Source of the DNA: Sulfitobacter aestuariivivens | GTDB taxonomy: Bacteria > Pseudomonadota > Alphaproteobacteria > Rhodobacterales > Rhodobacteraceae | DNA: 64,000 bases | NCBI RefSeq assembly: GCF_014763045.1 | Contig: NZ_JACTAG010000002.1 | Span: 1,583,836-1,647,835 of the forward strand | Direction: 5' to 3' | Part shown: positions 36,155 through 44,625 of the stretch, in pieces | How the letters are laid out: each line of letters opens with the position of its first letter | How positions within the stretch are numbered: position 1 is the stretch's first letter | Notes under the pieces: generated by a model | Database searches by the model: none | Told to the model about the DNA's origin: nothing | The model's input: the letters and a program-made list of their open reading frames with translations, nothing else | Made by a program: the position numbers and the translations under genes

Positions 36155-38920
36155 ATGGCCGGGAAGATCACCTTTACGCTGAACGGCGAGACCGTTGAGG
36201 CAGAGGCAGGCATGACCATTTGGGAGGTCGCAAACGGGCGCGGTCTGAAGATCCCGCATCTGTGTCACAAGCCCGCGCCGGGATATCGCCCTGACGGGAA
36301 TTGTCGGGCGTGCATGGTCGAGATCGAGGGCGAGCGGACGCTTGCGGCCTCGTGTATCCGCGAGCCCGTGGAAGGGATGGTCGTGACCACCGACAACGCG
36401 CGGTCCGAGAGCGCGCGCAAGATGGTGGTTGAGCTGTTGATGGCCGATCATCCCGAGCAGGACGTGGCGCACGACAAGTCCAGCCACATGTGGGACATGG
36501 CCGCAATGAATGGTGTTGCGGAGAGCCGCTTTCCCAAGCTGGAAGAAGGGCGCATTCCGCTGCTGGATGACAGTCACGTGGCGATGTCGGTCAATCTGGA
36601 TGCGTGTATTCAGTGCGGGTTGTGCGTACGCGCGTGTCGTGAGGTGCAGGTCAACGATGTGATCGGCATGGCGGGACGCGGGCATGATACCTATCCCACG
36701 TTTGACATGGCTGATCCCATGGGGGCGTCGACATGTGTTGCCTGTGGCGAATGTGTGCAGGCTTGTCCGACGGGGGCGCTGATGCCCTCTACCGTTGTGG
36801 ATGAGAATCAGATCGGGGATTCCGCCGATTTTGACGACGAAGTCGAAAGTGTTTGCCCGTTCTGCGGGGTCGGCTGCCAGATTTCGCTGAAGGTGAAGGA
36901 CGGCAAGGTCAAATACGTGGACGGGATCAACGGGCCGGCCAATGAGGGGCGGCTATGCGTCAAAGGGCGGTTCGGATTTGATTATATCCACCACGACCAC
37001 CGTCTGACCAAGCCGTTGATCCGGCGCGCGGATGCGCCCGCCAAGGGGCTGAATGTCGATCCCGGTAACTGGCAAGAATTCTTTCGCGAAGCCAGCTGGG
37101 ATGAGGCATTGGATTTCGCCGCCAGCGGGTTGAAGGACATTGGCGGGACCGGCGTGGCGGGCTTTGGGTCGGCCAAGTGCACCAATGAAGAGGCTTATCT
37201 CTTTCAGAAGATGATTCGGCAGGGGTTTGGGCATAACAACGTCGATCACTGCACGCGGCTGTGTCATGCGTCATCCGTTGCCGCATTGATGGAGAATGTG
37301 GGGTCAGGGGCCGTGACGGCAACGTTCAACGAGATCGAGAACGCGGATGTGGCGATTGTCATCGGGGCCAATCCGGTTGAGAATCATCCGGTTGCGGCGA
37401 CCTATTTCAAGCAGTTCACCAAGCGCGGCGGCAAGTTGATCGTGATGGACCCGCGTGGTGTGGGGCTGCGGCGGTTTGCCTATCAGATGTTGCAGTTCCG
37501 GCCCGGGACGGATGTGTCGATGCTCAACGCGATCATGAATGTGATCGTGGAGGAGGGACTGTTCGATCAGCAGTATATCGACGCCTACACCGAGAACTGG
37601 GAGGCGGAGAAAGAGCACCTGAGGGACTTTACGCCAGAGAAGATGGCGGAGGTCTGCGGGATTGAGGCAGATGTGCTGCGCGATGTGGCGCGGACCTTTG
37701 CCGGGGCCAAGGCGGGGATGATTTTCTGGGGGATGGGGGTCAGCCAGCATATCCACGGGACGGATAATTCGCGCTGTCTGATTTCACTGGCGCTGATGAC
37801 AGGCCAGGTGGGGCGCCCCGGCGCGGGGCTGCACCCCTTGCGGGGACAGAACAATGTTCAAGGGGCGTCGGATGCCGGGCTCATTCCGATGTTCCTGCCG
37901 GATTATCAGCCGGTCGGCGATGATGGCGTTCGGTCGGCCTTTACCGATGTTTGGAAATCGGGCGATTTCTCTGCTCAGAAGGGTTTGACGGTCACCGAGA
38001 TCATGGATGCGGTCCATGACGGGGACATTCGGGGCATGTATGTGCTGGGCGAAAACCCCGCCATGTCGGACCCGGATGTGGAGCATGCCCGGGATGCTCT
38101 GGCCAAGCTGGATCATCTGGTGGTGCAGGATATCTTCATCACCGAGACGGCGAATTATGCGGATGTGATCCTGCCTGCGAGTGCGTTTGCGGAGAAATCC
38201 GGCACCGTCACAAACACCAACCGGCAGGTCCAGATGGGCCGGCCTGCGGTGCCGCCCCCGGGTGAGGCCCGCGAAGACTGGTGGATTGAGGTGGAACTGG
38301 CCAAGAGGCTGGGGCTGGGCTGGACCTACGAGAGCCCGGCGGATGTCTTTGCCGAGATGAAGCTGAATATGAAGTCGCTGGACAATATCACGTGGGAGCG
38401 CCTCGAAGCTGAAAACGCTGTGACCTATCCGTCGCTGTCGCCAGAAGATCCCGGTCAGCCGATTGTCTTTGGCGATGGGTTCCCGCGGCCTGAGGGACGC
38501 GCGCGGTTCACACCTGCCAGCATCATTGCGCCGGATGATGTGCCGGATGCGGAATATCCGATGATCCTGACCACGGGCCGGCAGTTGGAGCATTGGCATA
38601 CCGGGTCGATGACCCGGCGCGCGACCGTGCTGGATGCGGTGGAGCCTGAGGCGAATTGTTCGCTGCATCCTGCCACCTTGCGCAAGCTGGGTGTCGCGCC
38701 CGGCGGACGGGTGCGCCTGACCACCAAGCGCGGATCGATTGAGATCATGGCACGGATGGACCGGGCTGTGTCACCGGATATGGTGTTTTTGCCCTTTGCC
38801 TACGTTGAGGCGGCGGCCAATATTCTGACCAACCCGGCCGTGGATCCTTATGGGAAAATCCCTGAGTTCAAGTTTTCCGCGGTCAAGGTAGAGGCCGTCG
38901 ACGCCATCGCGGCGGAGTGA
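36155..38920 (+). CDS. Formate dehydrogenase alpha subunit (molybdopterin oxidoreductase)
   Basis: 921-residue cytoplasmic enzyme oxidising formate to CO2. A [2Fe-2S] domain comes first (C37, C50, C53, C67), then two ferredoxin-type [4Fe-4S] sites (CIQCGLC at 151 and CVACGEC at 194), then the proximal [4Fe-4S] site CPFCGVGC at 234. The Mo/W ligand is C370 followed by H371 in HCTRLCHASS, encoded TGT, so it is not selenocysteine. The extra His-Cys3 cluster of FdsA/NuoG-type proteins is lost: HPEQDVAHDKSSH after H99 has no cysteine. No beta, gamma or delta subunit genes flank it. GAGGAG precedes the start. Likely role: end step of one-carbon oxidation. Confidence 0.93.
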   Translation: MAGKITFTLNGETVEAEAGMTIWEVANGRGLKIPHLCHKPAPGYRPDGNCRACMVEIEGERTLAASCIREPVEGMVVTTDNARSESARKMVVELLMADHPEQDVAHDKSSHMWDMAAMNGVAESRFPKLEEGRIPLLDDSHVAMSVNLDACIQCGLCVRACREVQVNDVIGMAGRGHDTYPTFDMADPMGASTCVACGECVQACPTGALMPSTVVDENQIGDSADFDDEVESVCPFCGVGCQISLKVKDGKVKYVDGINGPANEGRLCVKGRFGFDYIHHDHRLTKPLIRRADAPAKGLNVDPGNWQEFFREASWDEALDFAASGLKDIGGTGVAGFGSAKCTNEEAYLFQKMIRQGFGHNNVDHCTRLCHASSVAALMENVGSGAVTATFNEIENADVAIVIGANPVENHPVAATYFKQFTKRGGKLIVMDPRGVGLRRFAYQMLQFRPGTDVSMLNAIMNVIVEEGLFDQQYIDAYTENWEAEKEHLRDFTPEKMAEVCGIEADVLRDVARTFAGAKAGMIFWGMGVSQHIHGTDNSRCLISLALMTGQVGRPGAGLHPLRGQNNVQGASDAGLIPMFLPDYQPVGDDGVRSAFTDVWKSGDFSAQKGLTVTEIMDAVHDGDIRGMYVLGENPAMSDPDVEHARDALAKLDHLVVQDIFITETANYADVILPASAFAEKSGTVTNTNRQVQMGRPAVPPPGEAREDWWIEVELAKRLGLGWTYESPADVFAEMKLNMKSLDNITWERLEAENAVTYPSLSPEDPGQPIVFGDGFPRPEGRARFTPASIIAPDDVPDAEYPMILTTGRQLEHWHTGSMTRRATVLDAVEPEANCSLHPATLRKLGVAPGGRVRLTTKRGSIEIMARMDRAVSPDMVFLPFAYVEAAANILTNPAVDPYGKIPEFKFSAVKVEAVDAIAAE

Positions 38921-38975
38921 ACCTGGCGTGATCTGAAGGGGCGGGCAGGCCCGCGCGCGACTTTATTTTGGCTGA

Positions 38976-39031
38976 CGAGGGGGCGCTGCCCCCTCGAGCT
39001 CCCCCGAGGTATTTTCAAAAGGGTGAAGGAG
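38976..39031 (+). repeat. Intergenic repeat: GC-rich palindrome plus GAGGTATTTT box
   Basis: CGAGGGGGC pairs with GCCCCCTCG around GCT (38976-38996), and ten bases later comes GAGGTATTTTCAAAAGGGTG (39006) leading into GAAGGAGA. The last part supplies the ribosome-binding site of the M20 gene. The same two-part layout recurs at 48726. Confidence 0.7.
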
Positions 39032-39038
39032 ACGTGTT

Positions 39039-40229
39039 GTGGTGATCGACGAGAGGCGGTTTCTGGATGATCTGCACACGTTGCGGTCCTTTGGGGCGTC
39101 CGGGGTTGGGAGGGGTGTTGTGCGGCGCGCGTTCTCGGAGGCGGATATCGCTGCGCGCGACTGGCTGGCGACGCGATTTGAGGAGGCGGGATTGCGGGTT
39201 CAGATGGACCCGGTGGGCAATCTGTTCGGGCTGGCGGGCGGGCCATCGCTGTTGATGGGATCGCATTCAGATACGCAGCCGGAGGGCGGATGGCTGGATG
39301 GGGCATTGGGCGTGATCGCGGCGTTGGAAGTGGCGCGGTGTCATCGGGGCGTTTCGGTTGTGTCGTTTCAGGACGAAGAGGGGCGTTTTGGCGGTTTGAC
39401 CGGGTCGTCGGTTTGGAGCGGGTATTCGGCGCTTGCGGAGGTCGATCTTCACGAAGATCACGATGGGGTCAGCCTGGGACAGGCGCGCGCGGCGATTTCA
39501 GATCGTGTGGGCGACCCCGTTGATCCGGCCCAGTTCACCGGGTTTATTGAGCTGCATATCGAACAGGGTTTGACGCTGGATGCCGCGGGCGAGCAGATCG
39601 GTGTTGTCACAGATATTGTCGGCACCCGGCAGATCCCCATTACCTATCTGGGTCAGCAGAATCATGCGGGCACCACGCGGATGGATTTGCGGCGCGATGC
39701 CTTTCAGGCGGTTTCTGCCTTCAATGAACGGATTAACGATCGGTTTCGCAATGTCGTCACGCCGACGACCGTTTGGACGGTTGGCCATGTTGCCCTGCAT
39801 CCGAACGCGGGGTCGGTTGTGCCGGGTCGTGCGACATTTACCATGCAATGGCGCGATGGGGATGCGCGGCGGCTGCGACAGATGGAGCAGATCGTGCGCG
39901 GAACCGCGCAGGAGATTGCGGCGGAACGCGATGTCGCGGTCAGCTTTGGCGAGATGTGGGAGCTGGAGCCCACGCACATGGATGCGCGGTTGCGCGGGGC
40001 CCTTGAGAAAGGGGCGGCGGTGGTCGCCCCCGGCAAGTGGCGGTGCATGCCGTCCGGCGCCTTGCATGATGCCACGAACGTCGCGCGTCTGATGCCGGTC
40101 GCGATGTTGTTTGTGCCCAGCATTGGCGGGATCAGCCACGCGTTTGAGGAAGACACCGACGAGGCAGATCTGGTGGCGGGTGTACGTGTGCTTGGTGAGG
40201 CCGCGCAGGCGTTGATCAGCGCCAGCTGA
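39039..40229 (+). CDS. M20-family Zn-dependent amidohydrolase (hydantoinase/carbamoylase type)
   Basis: 396-residue dimetal amidohydrolase. Metal-site motifs are [33 protein letters not shown] and IELHIEQG; the dimerisation domain includes [16 protein letters not shown]. The family covers N-carbamoyl-L-amino acid hydrolase, beta-ureidopropionase and allantoate amidohydrolase. The last would supply the step missing between PuuE and ureidoglycine aminohydrolase seen at 19-21 kb, but distance makes that only a possibility. Translation begins at GTG after GAAGGAGA. The 3' end overlaps the convergent response regulator by 14 bases. Confidence 0.88.
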   Translation: MVIDERRFLDDLHTLRSFGASGVGRGVVRRAFSEADIAARDWLATRFEEAGLRVQMDPVGNLFGLAGGPSLLMGSHSDTQPEGGWLDGALGVIAALEVARCHRGVSVVSFQDEEGRFGGLTGSSVWSGYSALAEVDLHEDHDGVSLGQARAAISDRVGDPVDPAQFTGFIELHIEQGLTLDAAGEQIGVVTDIVGTRQIPITYLGQQNHAGTTRMDLRRDAFQAVSAFNERINDRFRNVVTPTTVWTVGHVALHPNAGSVVPGRATFTMQWRDGDARRLRQMEQIVRGTAQEIAAERDVAVSFGEMWELEPTHMDARLRGALEKGAAVVAPGKWRCMPSGALHDATNVARLMPVAMLFVPSIGGISHAFEEDTDEADLVAGVRVLGEAAQALISAS

Positions 40230-40917
40230 CGTCGCCCAGAAAGATATAGCCCGCGCCGTAGATCGTCTTGATCAGTTGCGGGTTCTTGGGGTCTTCGCGC
40301 AGCTTCGTGCGCAGGCGCGAGATGCGCACATCCATCGCCCTGTCAAAACTTTCGGAGGCAGCACCCCCAAGGTGTTCTTGCATCTGTGCGCGGCTGATCA
40401 GCCGCTTGGGTGCATCCAGAAAGAGGCGCAAAACTTCGCCTTCGGCATGGGAAAACGGTGTTTCATGACCCTCGGCGTCTTCCAGCATGTAGCGCTCGAA
40501 ATGGGCCGTCCAGCCGTTGAATTCGGCCGTATTGCCCGACTGGGGGGCGGGCTTGCCAGCGCGCAGGCGGGCACGGATGCGGGCCACGACCTCGGCCGGA
40601 TCGAAAGGTTTGATGATGTAGTCGTCGGCCCCAAGCTCAAGCCCGGTCACGCGGTCCTGCACCTGCGCACGGCCCGAGATGATGATCACGATGGCACCCT
40701 GTTCGAGGGCCAGCCGGTGAACCACCGCAAGACCATCGGTATCGGGCAGGGACAAATCGACCAGGCAGACCGCGGGGGTGTGTGTGGCAAGTGCCGCCTC
40801 GAACGCGCTGGCGCGGCCAAAGCTGAGGGTGTCAAAGCCTGCTTCTTCCAGCGCATCGGCCAGCATGGTGCGAATATCGGGTTCATCATCGAGGATGGTG
40901 ATCAAAGGTCGGGTCAT
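40216..40917 (-). CDS. OmpR-family response regulator
   Basis: 233-residue regulator with a receiver domain (acidic pair in ITILDDEPD, phospho-acceptor D54 in [14 protein letters not shown] in [11 protein letters not shown]) and a C-terminal winged helix (about 130-230, [17 protein letters not shown] and [11 protein letters not shown]). It overlaps the stop of the hybrid kinase gene by four bases, so kinase and regulator are made together. Regulators close in sequence include TorR/ArcA-like ones, but no target is visible nearby. Confidence 0.93.
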   Translation of the reverse strand: MTRPLITILDDEPDIRTMLADALEEAGFDTLSFGRASAFEAALATHTPAVCLVDLSLPDTDGLAVVHRLALEQGAIVIIISGRAQVQDRVTGLELGADDYIIKPFDPAEVVARIRARLRAGKPAPQSGNTAEFNGWTAHFERYMLEDAEGHETPFSHAEGEVLRLFLDAPKRLISRAQMQEHLGGAASESFDRAMDVRISRLRTKLREDPKNPQLIKTIYGAGYIFLGDVSWR

Positions 40918-42821
40918 TGGGCGGCGTGTCTTTGAGGGGCAATAAGAGCAGCGAGGGTTTCGCTGTCGAAGGGTTTGCGCAGCACCGGTGCGTGGGTCTG
41001 CGCGGCGGCAAAGAGCGGATGGTCGGCAGGCAGCGATGTCATCAGGATAAGCGGAAGGCTGGTGCCGATGCGTTGCGCCAGATCAAGGCCTGTCGCGTCG
41101 CCCACCAGTTGGATGTCAGACAGGACGAGCGCGATATCGGGCAGATCGGCAATGAGGGCCGTGGCCTCATCCGCGCTGGTGGCTTCAATGACAGAATGGC
41201 CCAGCTGCATCAGCATGTCGCGGATGGTGGCGCGCAGCGTGTCGTCGTCTTCGACCAGCAGTACCATGCCAGTCGTTGCAGGCAGAGCGCGGCGCAGAGG
41301 CAGGCGCAGCGTGACCTCGGCACCGCCGTCCTTCGGGTTGCGCAGCCGCAGATCGCCGCCAGCGGATTTGGCCATGTCATAGACCATCGACAGGCCGAGG
41401 CCCGACCCTTCGCTGCCTTTGGTGGTAAAGAACGGGTCAATCGCGTGATCGAGGGCGGATGCGGAAAATCCGGGGCCGGTATCGCGCACAGACCATTCGA
41501 TCCAGATGTCCTGCACGATGCGTTGGGTCAGCGAAATCTCACCGCCGATCCCGATGGCGTCGCGGGCGTTCAGGATGAGGTTCAGCAGGCTGTCCTGCAC
41601 CCGCCCCTTGTCCAGCAAGGCGGGCGTATCCTCGGCCTGGGATGTGACGGTCAGCGTGACTTTTGCCGGAAGCGTCGGGGTTGCCAGAACTGTCAGATCG
41701 CTGAGCAGTGTGTTGAGATCAGTGGCTGCCGGGCGCAGTGCGCTGGGGTCGGTCACATCCGCGATGGTGCTGAGCAACGCCCCGCCACGACGGGCGGCGG
41801 CAAGGGTGCCTTCGATCAGGGGGGCGGCGTCGGCTGGGGTGTCGGGTAGGCGGTCCAGTTTGGATTGCAGGCCCAGGATGATCGTCAGAAGGTTCGAGAA
41901 ATCATGCGCCAGACCAGAGATCATCTGGGCCGCCAGCTGCCGTTTGCGGGTTTGCTGCAGGGCAACGCGGGCTTGTGTTTCTTCGGTGATGTCCATCGAC
42001 AGGATGTAAACACCGCCCCGGGTGTCGGGGGTGAATGCCACGCGGATGCGCCGGGCGCTTTCGGTGTCAGTAAACTCGAAGACTGACGCCACGCCCGCAT
42101 AGGCCTTTTCCAGCGAGGGCGCGATGCGGGCATGAGCGGCCCCAAGCGCGTCGCGGATGTGCAGGCCAAGGATGTTGCTGGGTCGGCCCGGGATAACTGA
42201 GGACAGGCGGCGGTTGGAATAGGTATAATGGCCCGTGTCGTCTACGTGCGCGATATGCGCGGGCATCATTTCGGTGGTCAGGCGGGTGCGGGCTTCGGAA
42301 TCGGTCAGCTGGCGTTTGGTTTCTTCCAGCGTGGTGATCATTGCGGCCAGTTCGCGGTTGGTTGCCGAGAGCGCCTCGGCATGGGCCAGCACCTGATCCG
42401 AGAGGGCATCCGAGCGCGCGCGCAACAGCGCCTCTTGCTGCTTGATCTGTGTGATATCGGTATAGACGGTGACCCATCCGCCTTGTGGCAGCGGGGATCC
42501 TTCGACGCTGATGGTGCGGCCATTGGCACGGGTGCGTTCCATATAATGCGGCGCAAATGCGCGGGCGACATTGACGCGTTCCGCCACGAAGGTTTCGACA
42601 TCTGCGATTTCGCCGTATTCGCCGCGTTCGGCCAGATGGCGGATCGTGTCTTCGAACGTGGCACCGGGGGTGACCAGCGCATCCGGCAGGTCGAACATTT
42701 GCTGGAACGGGGCGTTGCAGACAGCCAGCCGCAGATCGTTGTCATAGATCGTCAGGGCCTGAGCGATCAGGTTCAGGCCTGCGGTGGTCATCGCTTTGCT
42801 TTGTTCAGGGGTCTGTGGCAC
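40914..42821 (-). CDS. Hybrid sensor histidine kinase (PAS-PAS-HisKA-HATPase-REC)
   Basis: 635-residue soluble kinase without membrane helices. A PAS domain (about 12-125) is followed by a coiled coil (130-180), a second PAS (about 182-285), the phospho-acceptor H306 in ISGLAHDFSNLL and an ATPase domain with the N box LNLILNARDAIG and G boxes DTGPGFS and SEGSGLGLSM. A C-terminal receiver has D569 in LVLSDIQ and K616 in VLRKPFD. The GTG start has GGAGGATACG just before it. Intracellular sensing, perhaps of redox or a metabolite through PAS, is likely. It forms a pair with the overlapping OmpR-type regulator. Confidence 0.93.
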   Translation of the reverse strand: MPQTPEQSKAMTTAGLNLIAQALTIYDNDLRLAVCNAPFQQMFDLPDALVTPGATFEDTIRHLAERGEYGEIADVETFVAERVNVARAFAPHYMERTRANGRTISVEGSPLPQGGWVTVYTDITQIKQQEALLRARSDALSDQVLAHAEALSATNRELAAMITTLEETKRQLTDSEARTRLTTEMMPAHIAHVDDTGHYTYSNRRLSSVIPGRPSNILGLHIRDALGAAHARIAPSLEKAYAGVASVFEFTDTESARRIRVAFTPDTRGGVYILSMDITEETQARVALQQTRKRQLAAQMISGLAHDFSNLLTIILGLQSKLDRLPDTPADAAPLIEGTLAAARRGGALLSTIADVTDPSALRPAATDLNTLLSDLTVLATPTLPAKVTLTVTSQAEDTPALLDKGRVQDSLLNLILNARDAIGIGGEISLTQRIVQDIWIEWSVRDTGPGFSASALDHAIDPFFTTKGSEGSGLGLSMVYDMAKSAGGDLRLRNPKDGGAEVTLRLPLRRALPATTGMVLLVEDDDTLRATIRDMLMQLGHSVIEATSADEATALIADLPDIALVLSDIQLVGDATGLDLAQRIGTSLPLILMTSLPADHPLFAAAQTHAPVLRKPFDSETLAALIAPQRHAAQ

Positions 42822-42904
42822 CGTATCCTCCGTTTCGGCGCAGGGGTAGCATTATGCCGCGCAGCGTCAAAGGGTGGTTTGCAGACCGGAGCGCGGCGGC
42901 TTAC

Positions 42905-43561
42905 ATGACGTGCATGAAAAAGACCGTCCTCTTTGCCCTGCTTGTCGCTGCTCCTCCGTTGGACGCGCATCCGCATATCTTCATTGATACCGGGCTTGAA
43001 GTGATCGTTGATGAAGAAGGTCACGTGACCTACGTCAAGGTGACGTGGACCTATGACGCGCTTTATTCGTTGCTGGTCACCGAGGACAAGGGGATGGACC
43101 TTGACGGTGACGGCGCGCTGAGCCCGGAGGAAGAAGACGCGCTGGCCGGGTTTGATATGGCATGGATCCCCGGGTTCAATGGGGATCTGGTTGCTCATCT
43201 GGACGATGCGCCGCTGGCATTGGGCGGACCCGAGGCCGCGACGGCAGAAATGATTGACGGCCGGATCATCACCACACACATGCGCGCGGTCGCGGGGACG
43301 CCCGCGCTGGGCGACGCGACGCTGTCGCTCAAGCCATATGACGAGACCTTTTATACCGCCTATGATGTCACCGGCACGATCGCTGTTACAGGTCTGGATG
43401 GGTGCGATATCCGCAAGGTCGAGCCAGACGTTGATGCCGAACTGGCCAATCTGCAGTACCTGCTGGGCAAACTTTCACAGGATCAGGACGCGATCGAGAT
43501 GGGTTTCCCCGAGGTGGGGGAATCCTTTGCAACGGATGTGCAGGTCACATGCGCAGCCTGA
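42905..43561 (+). CDS. DUF1007-family periplasmic protein with EF-hand loop
   Basis: About 218 residues. A signal peptide (MKKTVLFALLVAAPPLDA) ends before the mature start HPHIFIDTGLEV, with two histidines typical of DUF1007. An EF-hand calcium loop is visible as DLDGDGALSPEEE near residues 62-74. DUF1007 genes nearly always sit beside NicO/RcnA-type exporters, as here, where the next gene overlaps by 13 bases. It may present metal ions to the exporter. The start is either the ATG of MTCMKKT or three codons later. No function beyond this is established. Confidence 0.85.
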   Translation: MTCMKKTVLFALLVAAPPLDAHPHIFIDTGLEVIVDEEGHVTYVKVTWTYDALYSLLVTEDKGMDLDGDGALSPEEEDALAGFDMAWIPGFNGDLVAHLDDAPLALGGPEAATAEMIDGRIITTHMRAVAGTPALGDATLSLKPYDETFYTAYDVTGTIAVTGLDGCDIRKVEPDVDAELANLQYLLGKLSQDQDAIEMGFPEVGESFATDVQVTCAA

Positions 43562-44445
43562 TGATCGGAACGACACTTGTGCTGGGCGCTATCGCGCTTT
43601 GGCTTTTTGCGTTGGGCGGCGCGGGGGATGTCGCGAGCTGGGCGGCAGGGTATCAGCGTGATTTTCAGAACCAGATTGCGCTGGCGCTGCGCGGCGTCCG
43701 CGCCGGCAACGCAGAGGCGCTGTGGCTCCTGCTGGGGGCCTGTTTCGCTTATGGATTTTTCCATGCGGCGGGCCCCGGCCATGGCAAGGTTTTGATCGGC
43801 GGCTATGGGTTGGGGCGCAAGGTTGCGGTGGCGCGGCTGTCGGTGATTGCGGTTCTGTCCAGTTTGGGGCAGGCGGTGTCTGCCATTGCGCTGGTGCATG
43901 GCGGGCTATGGCTGATCGGGATGAGCCGCGAAACGGTGACAGGCGTCGCGGAAGATGCGCTGGCCCCGGTGAGCTATGGCGCAATTGTGCTGATTGGCGT
44001 TTGGCTGCTTGCACGCGGTGCGCGGCATCTTTTCCAGCGACCCGCCCCGGCTGATCACGCGCCGCACGCGGGTGGGCATTGCGACACTTGCGGGCATCGC
44101 CACGGGCCAACGCTGGAGGAAGCCCAGGCGGTGCGGTCGCCCTGGGAAGCGGTGATGCTGATTGCAGGCATCGCGATCCGTCCCTGTACCGGGGCGCTTT
44201 TTGTGCTGATCATCACCTGGCAGATGGGGATCAGCGAGGCCGGGATCGCAGGCACTTTTGCGATGGCTCTGGGCACGGCGCTGGTGACAGTGCTGGTCGC
44301 GGTCGGTGCGGTGGGATTGCGCGGCGGCGTGCTGGGGGCGCTTGCGGGCTCTGACATGGCGACGCGTGTGGTGCCTGTGATTGAAATTGCCGCAGGCCTT
44401 TTGGTGGTGGTGGGGGCAGGTGCGCTGCTGCTGGCGGCGCTGTAA
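43549..44445 (+). CDS. NicO/RcnA-type nickel/cobalt exporter
   Basis: 298-residue inner-membrane protein with about seven helices. The family motif is FFHAAGPGHGKVLIGGYGLG. A cytoplasmic or periplasmic loop between helices holds a His/Cys-rich metal stretch (HAPHAGGHCDTCGHRHGP, residues about 165-185), and IAIRPCTGALFVLI is the second conserved helix. Such proteins export nickel or cobalt. Overlap with the DUF1007 gene shows co-translation. No RcnR- or CsoR-like regulator is seen next to it. Confidence 0.9.
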   Translation: MRSLMIGTTLVLGAIALWLFALGGAGDVASWAAGYQRDFQNQIALALRGVRAGNAEALWLLLGACFAYGFFHAAGPGHGKVLIGGYGLGRKVAVARLSVIAVLSSLGQAVSAIALVHGGLWLIGMSRETVTGVAEDALAPVSYGAIVLIGVWLLARGARHLFQRPAPADHAPHAGGHCDTCGHRHGPTLEEAQAVRSPWEAVMLIAGIAIRPCTGALFVLIITWQMGISEAGIAGTFAMALGTALVTVLVAVGAVGLRGGVLGALAGSDMATRVVPVIEIAAGLLVVVGAGALLLAAL

Positions 44446-44625
44446 AGCGCCCAAAGGGCTGAAGCGATACTAGATATCGCAAATCCGGGTGCCCGTAACA
44501 ATTCGTTAGAATTGGGCAAATGTCAGGAAAAAGTTGACCTCTACGCTCAGTGCGACATCCTTTGGTTAAGGATTCGCGACATGCGACCAGACCTGCCGAA
44601 AAAGGCGGGCACGGGAGGAAAAACA

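Noticed and set aside
36155..38920. Selenocysteine in formate dehydrogenase
   Set aside because: The metal-ligand codon is TGT (C370), and no in-frame TGA occurs.
40917..41849. 310-codon plus-strand frame across the hybrid kinase
   Set aside because: Mirror frame of a clear PAS/HisKA/REC protein on the minus strand.
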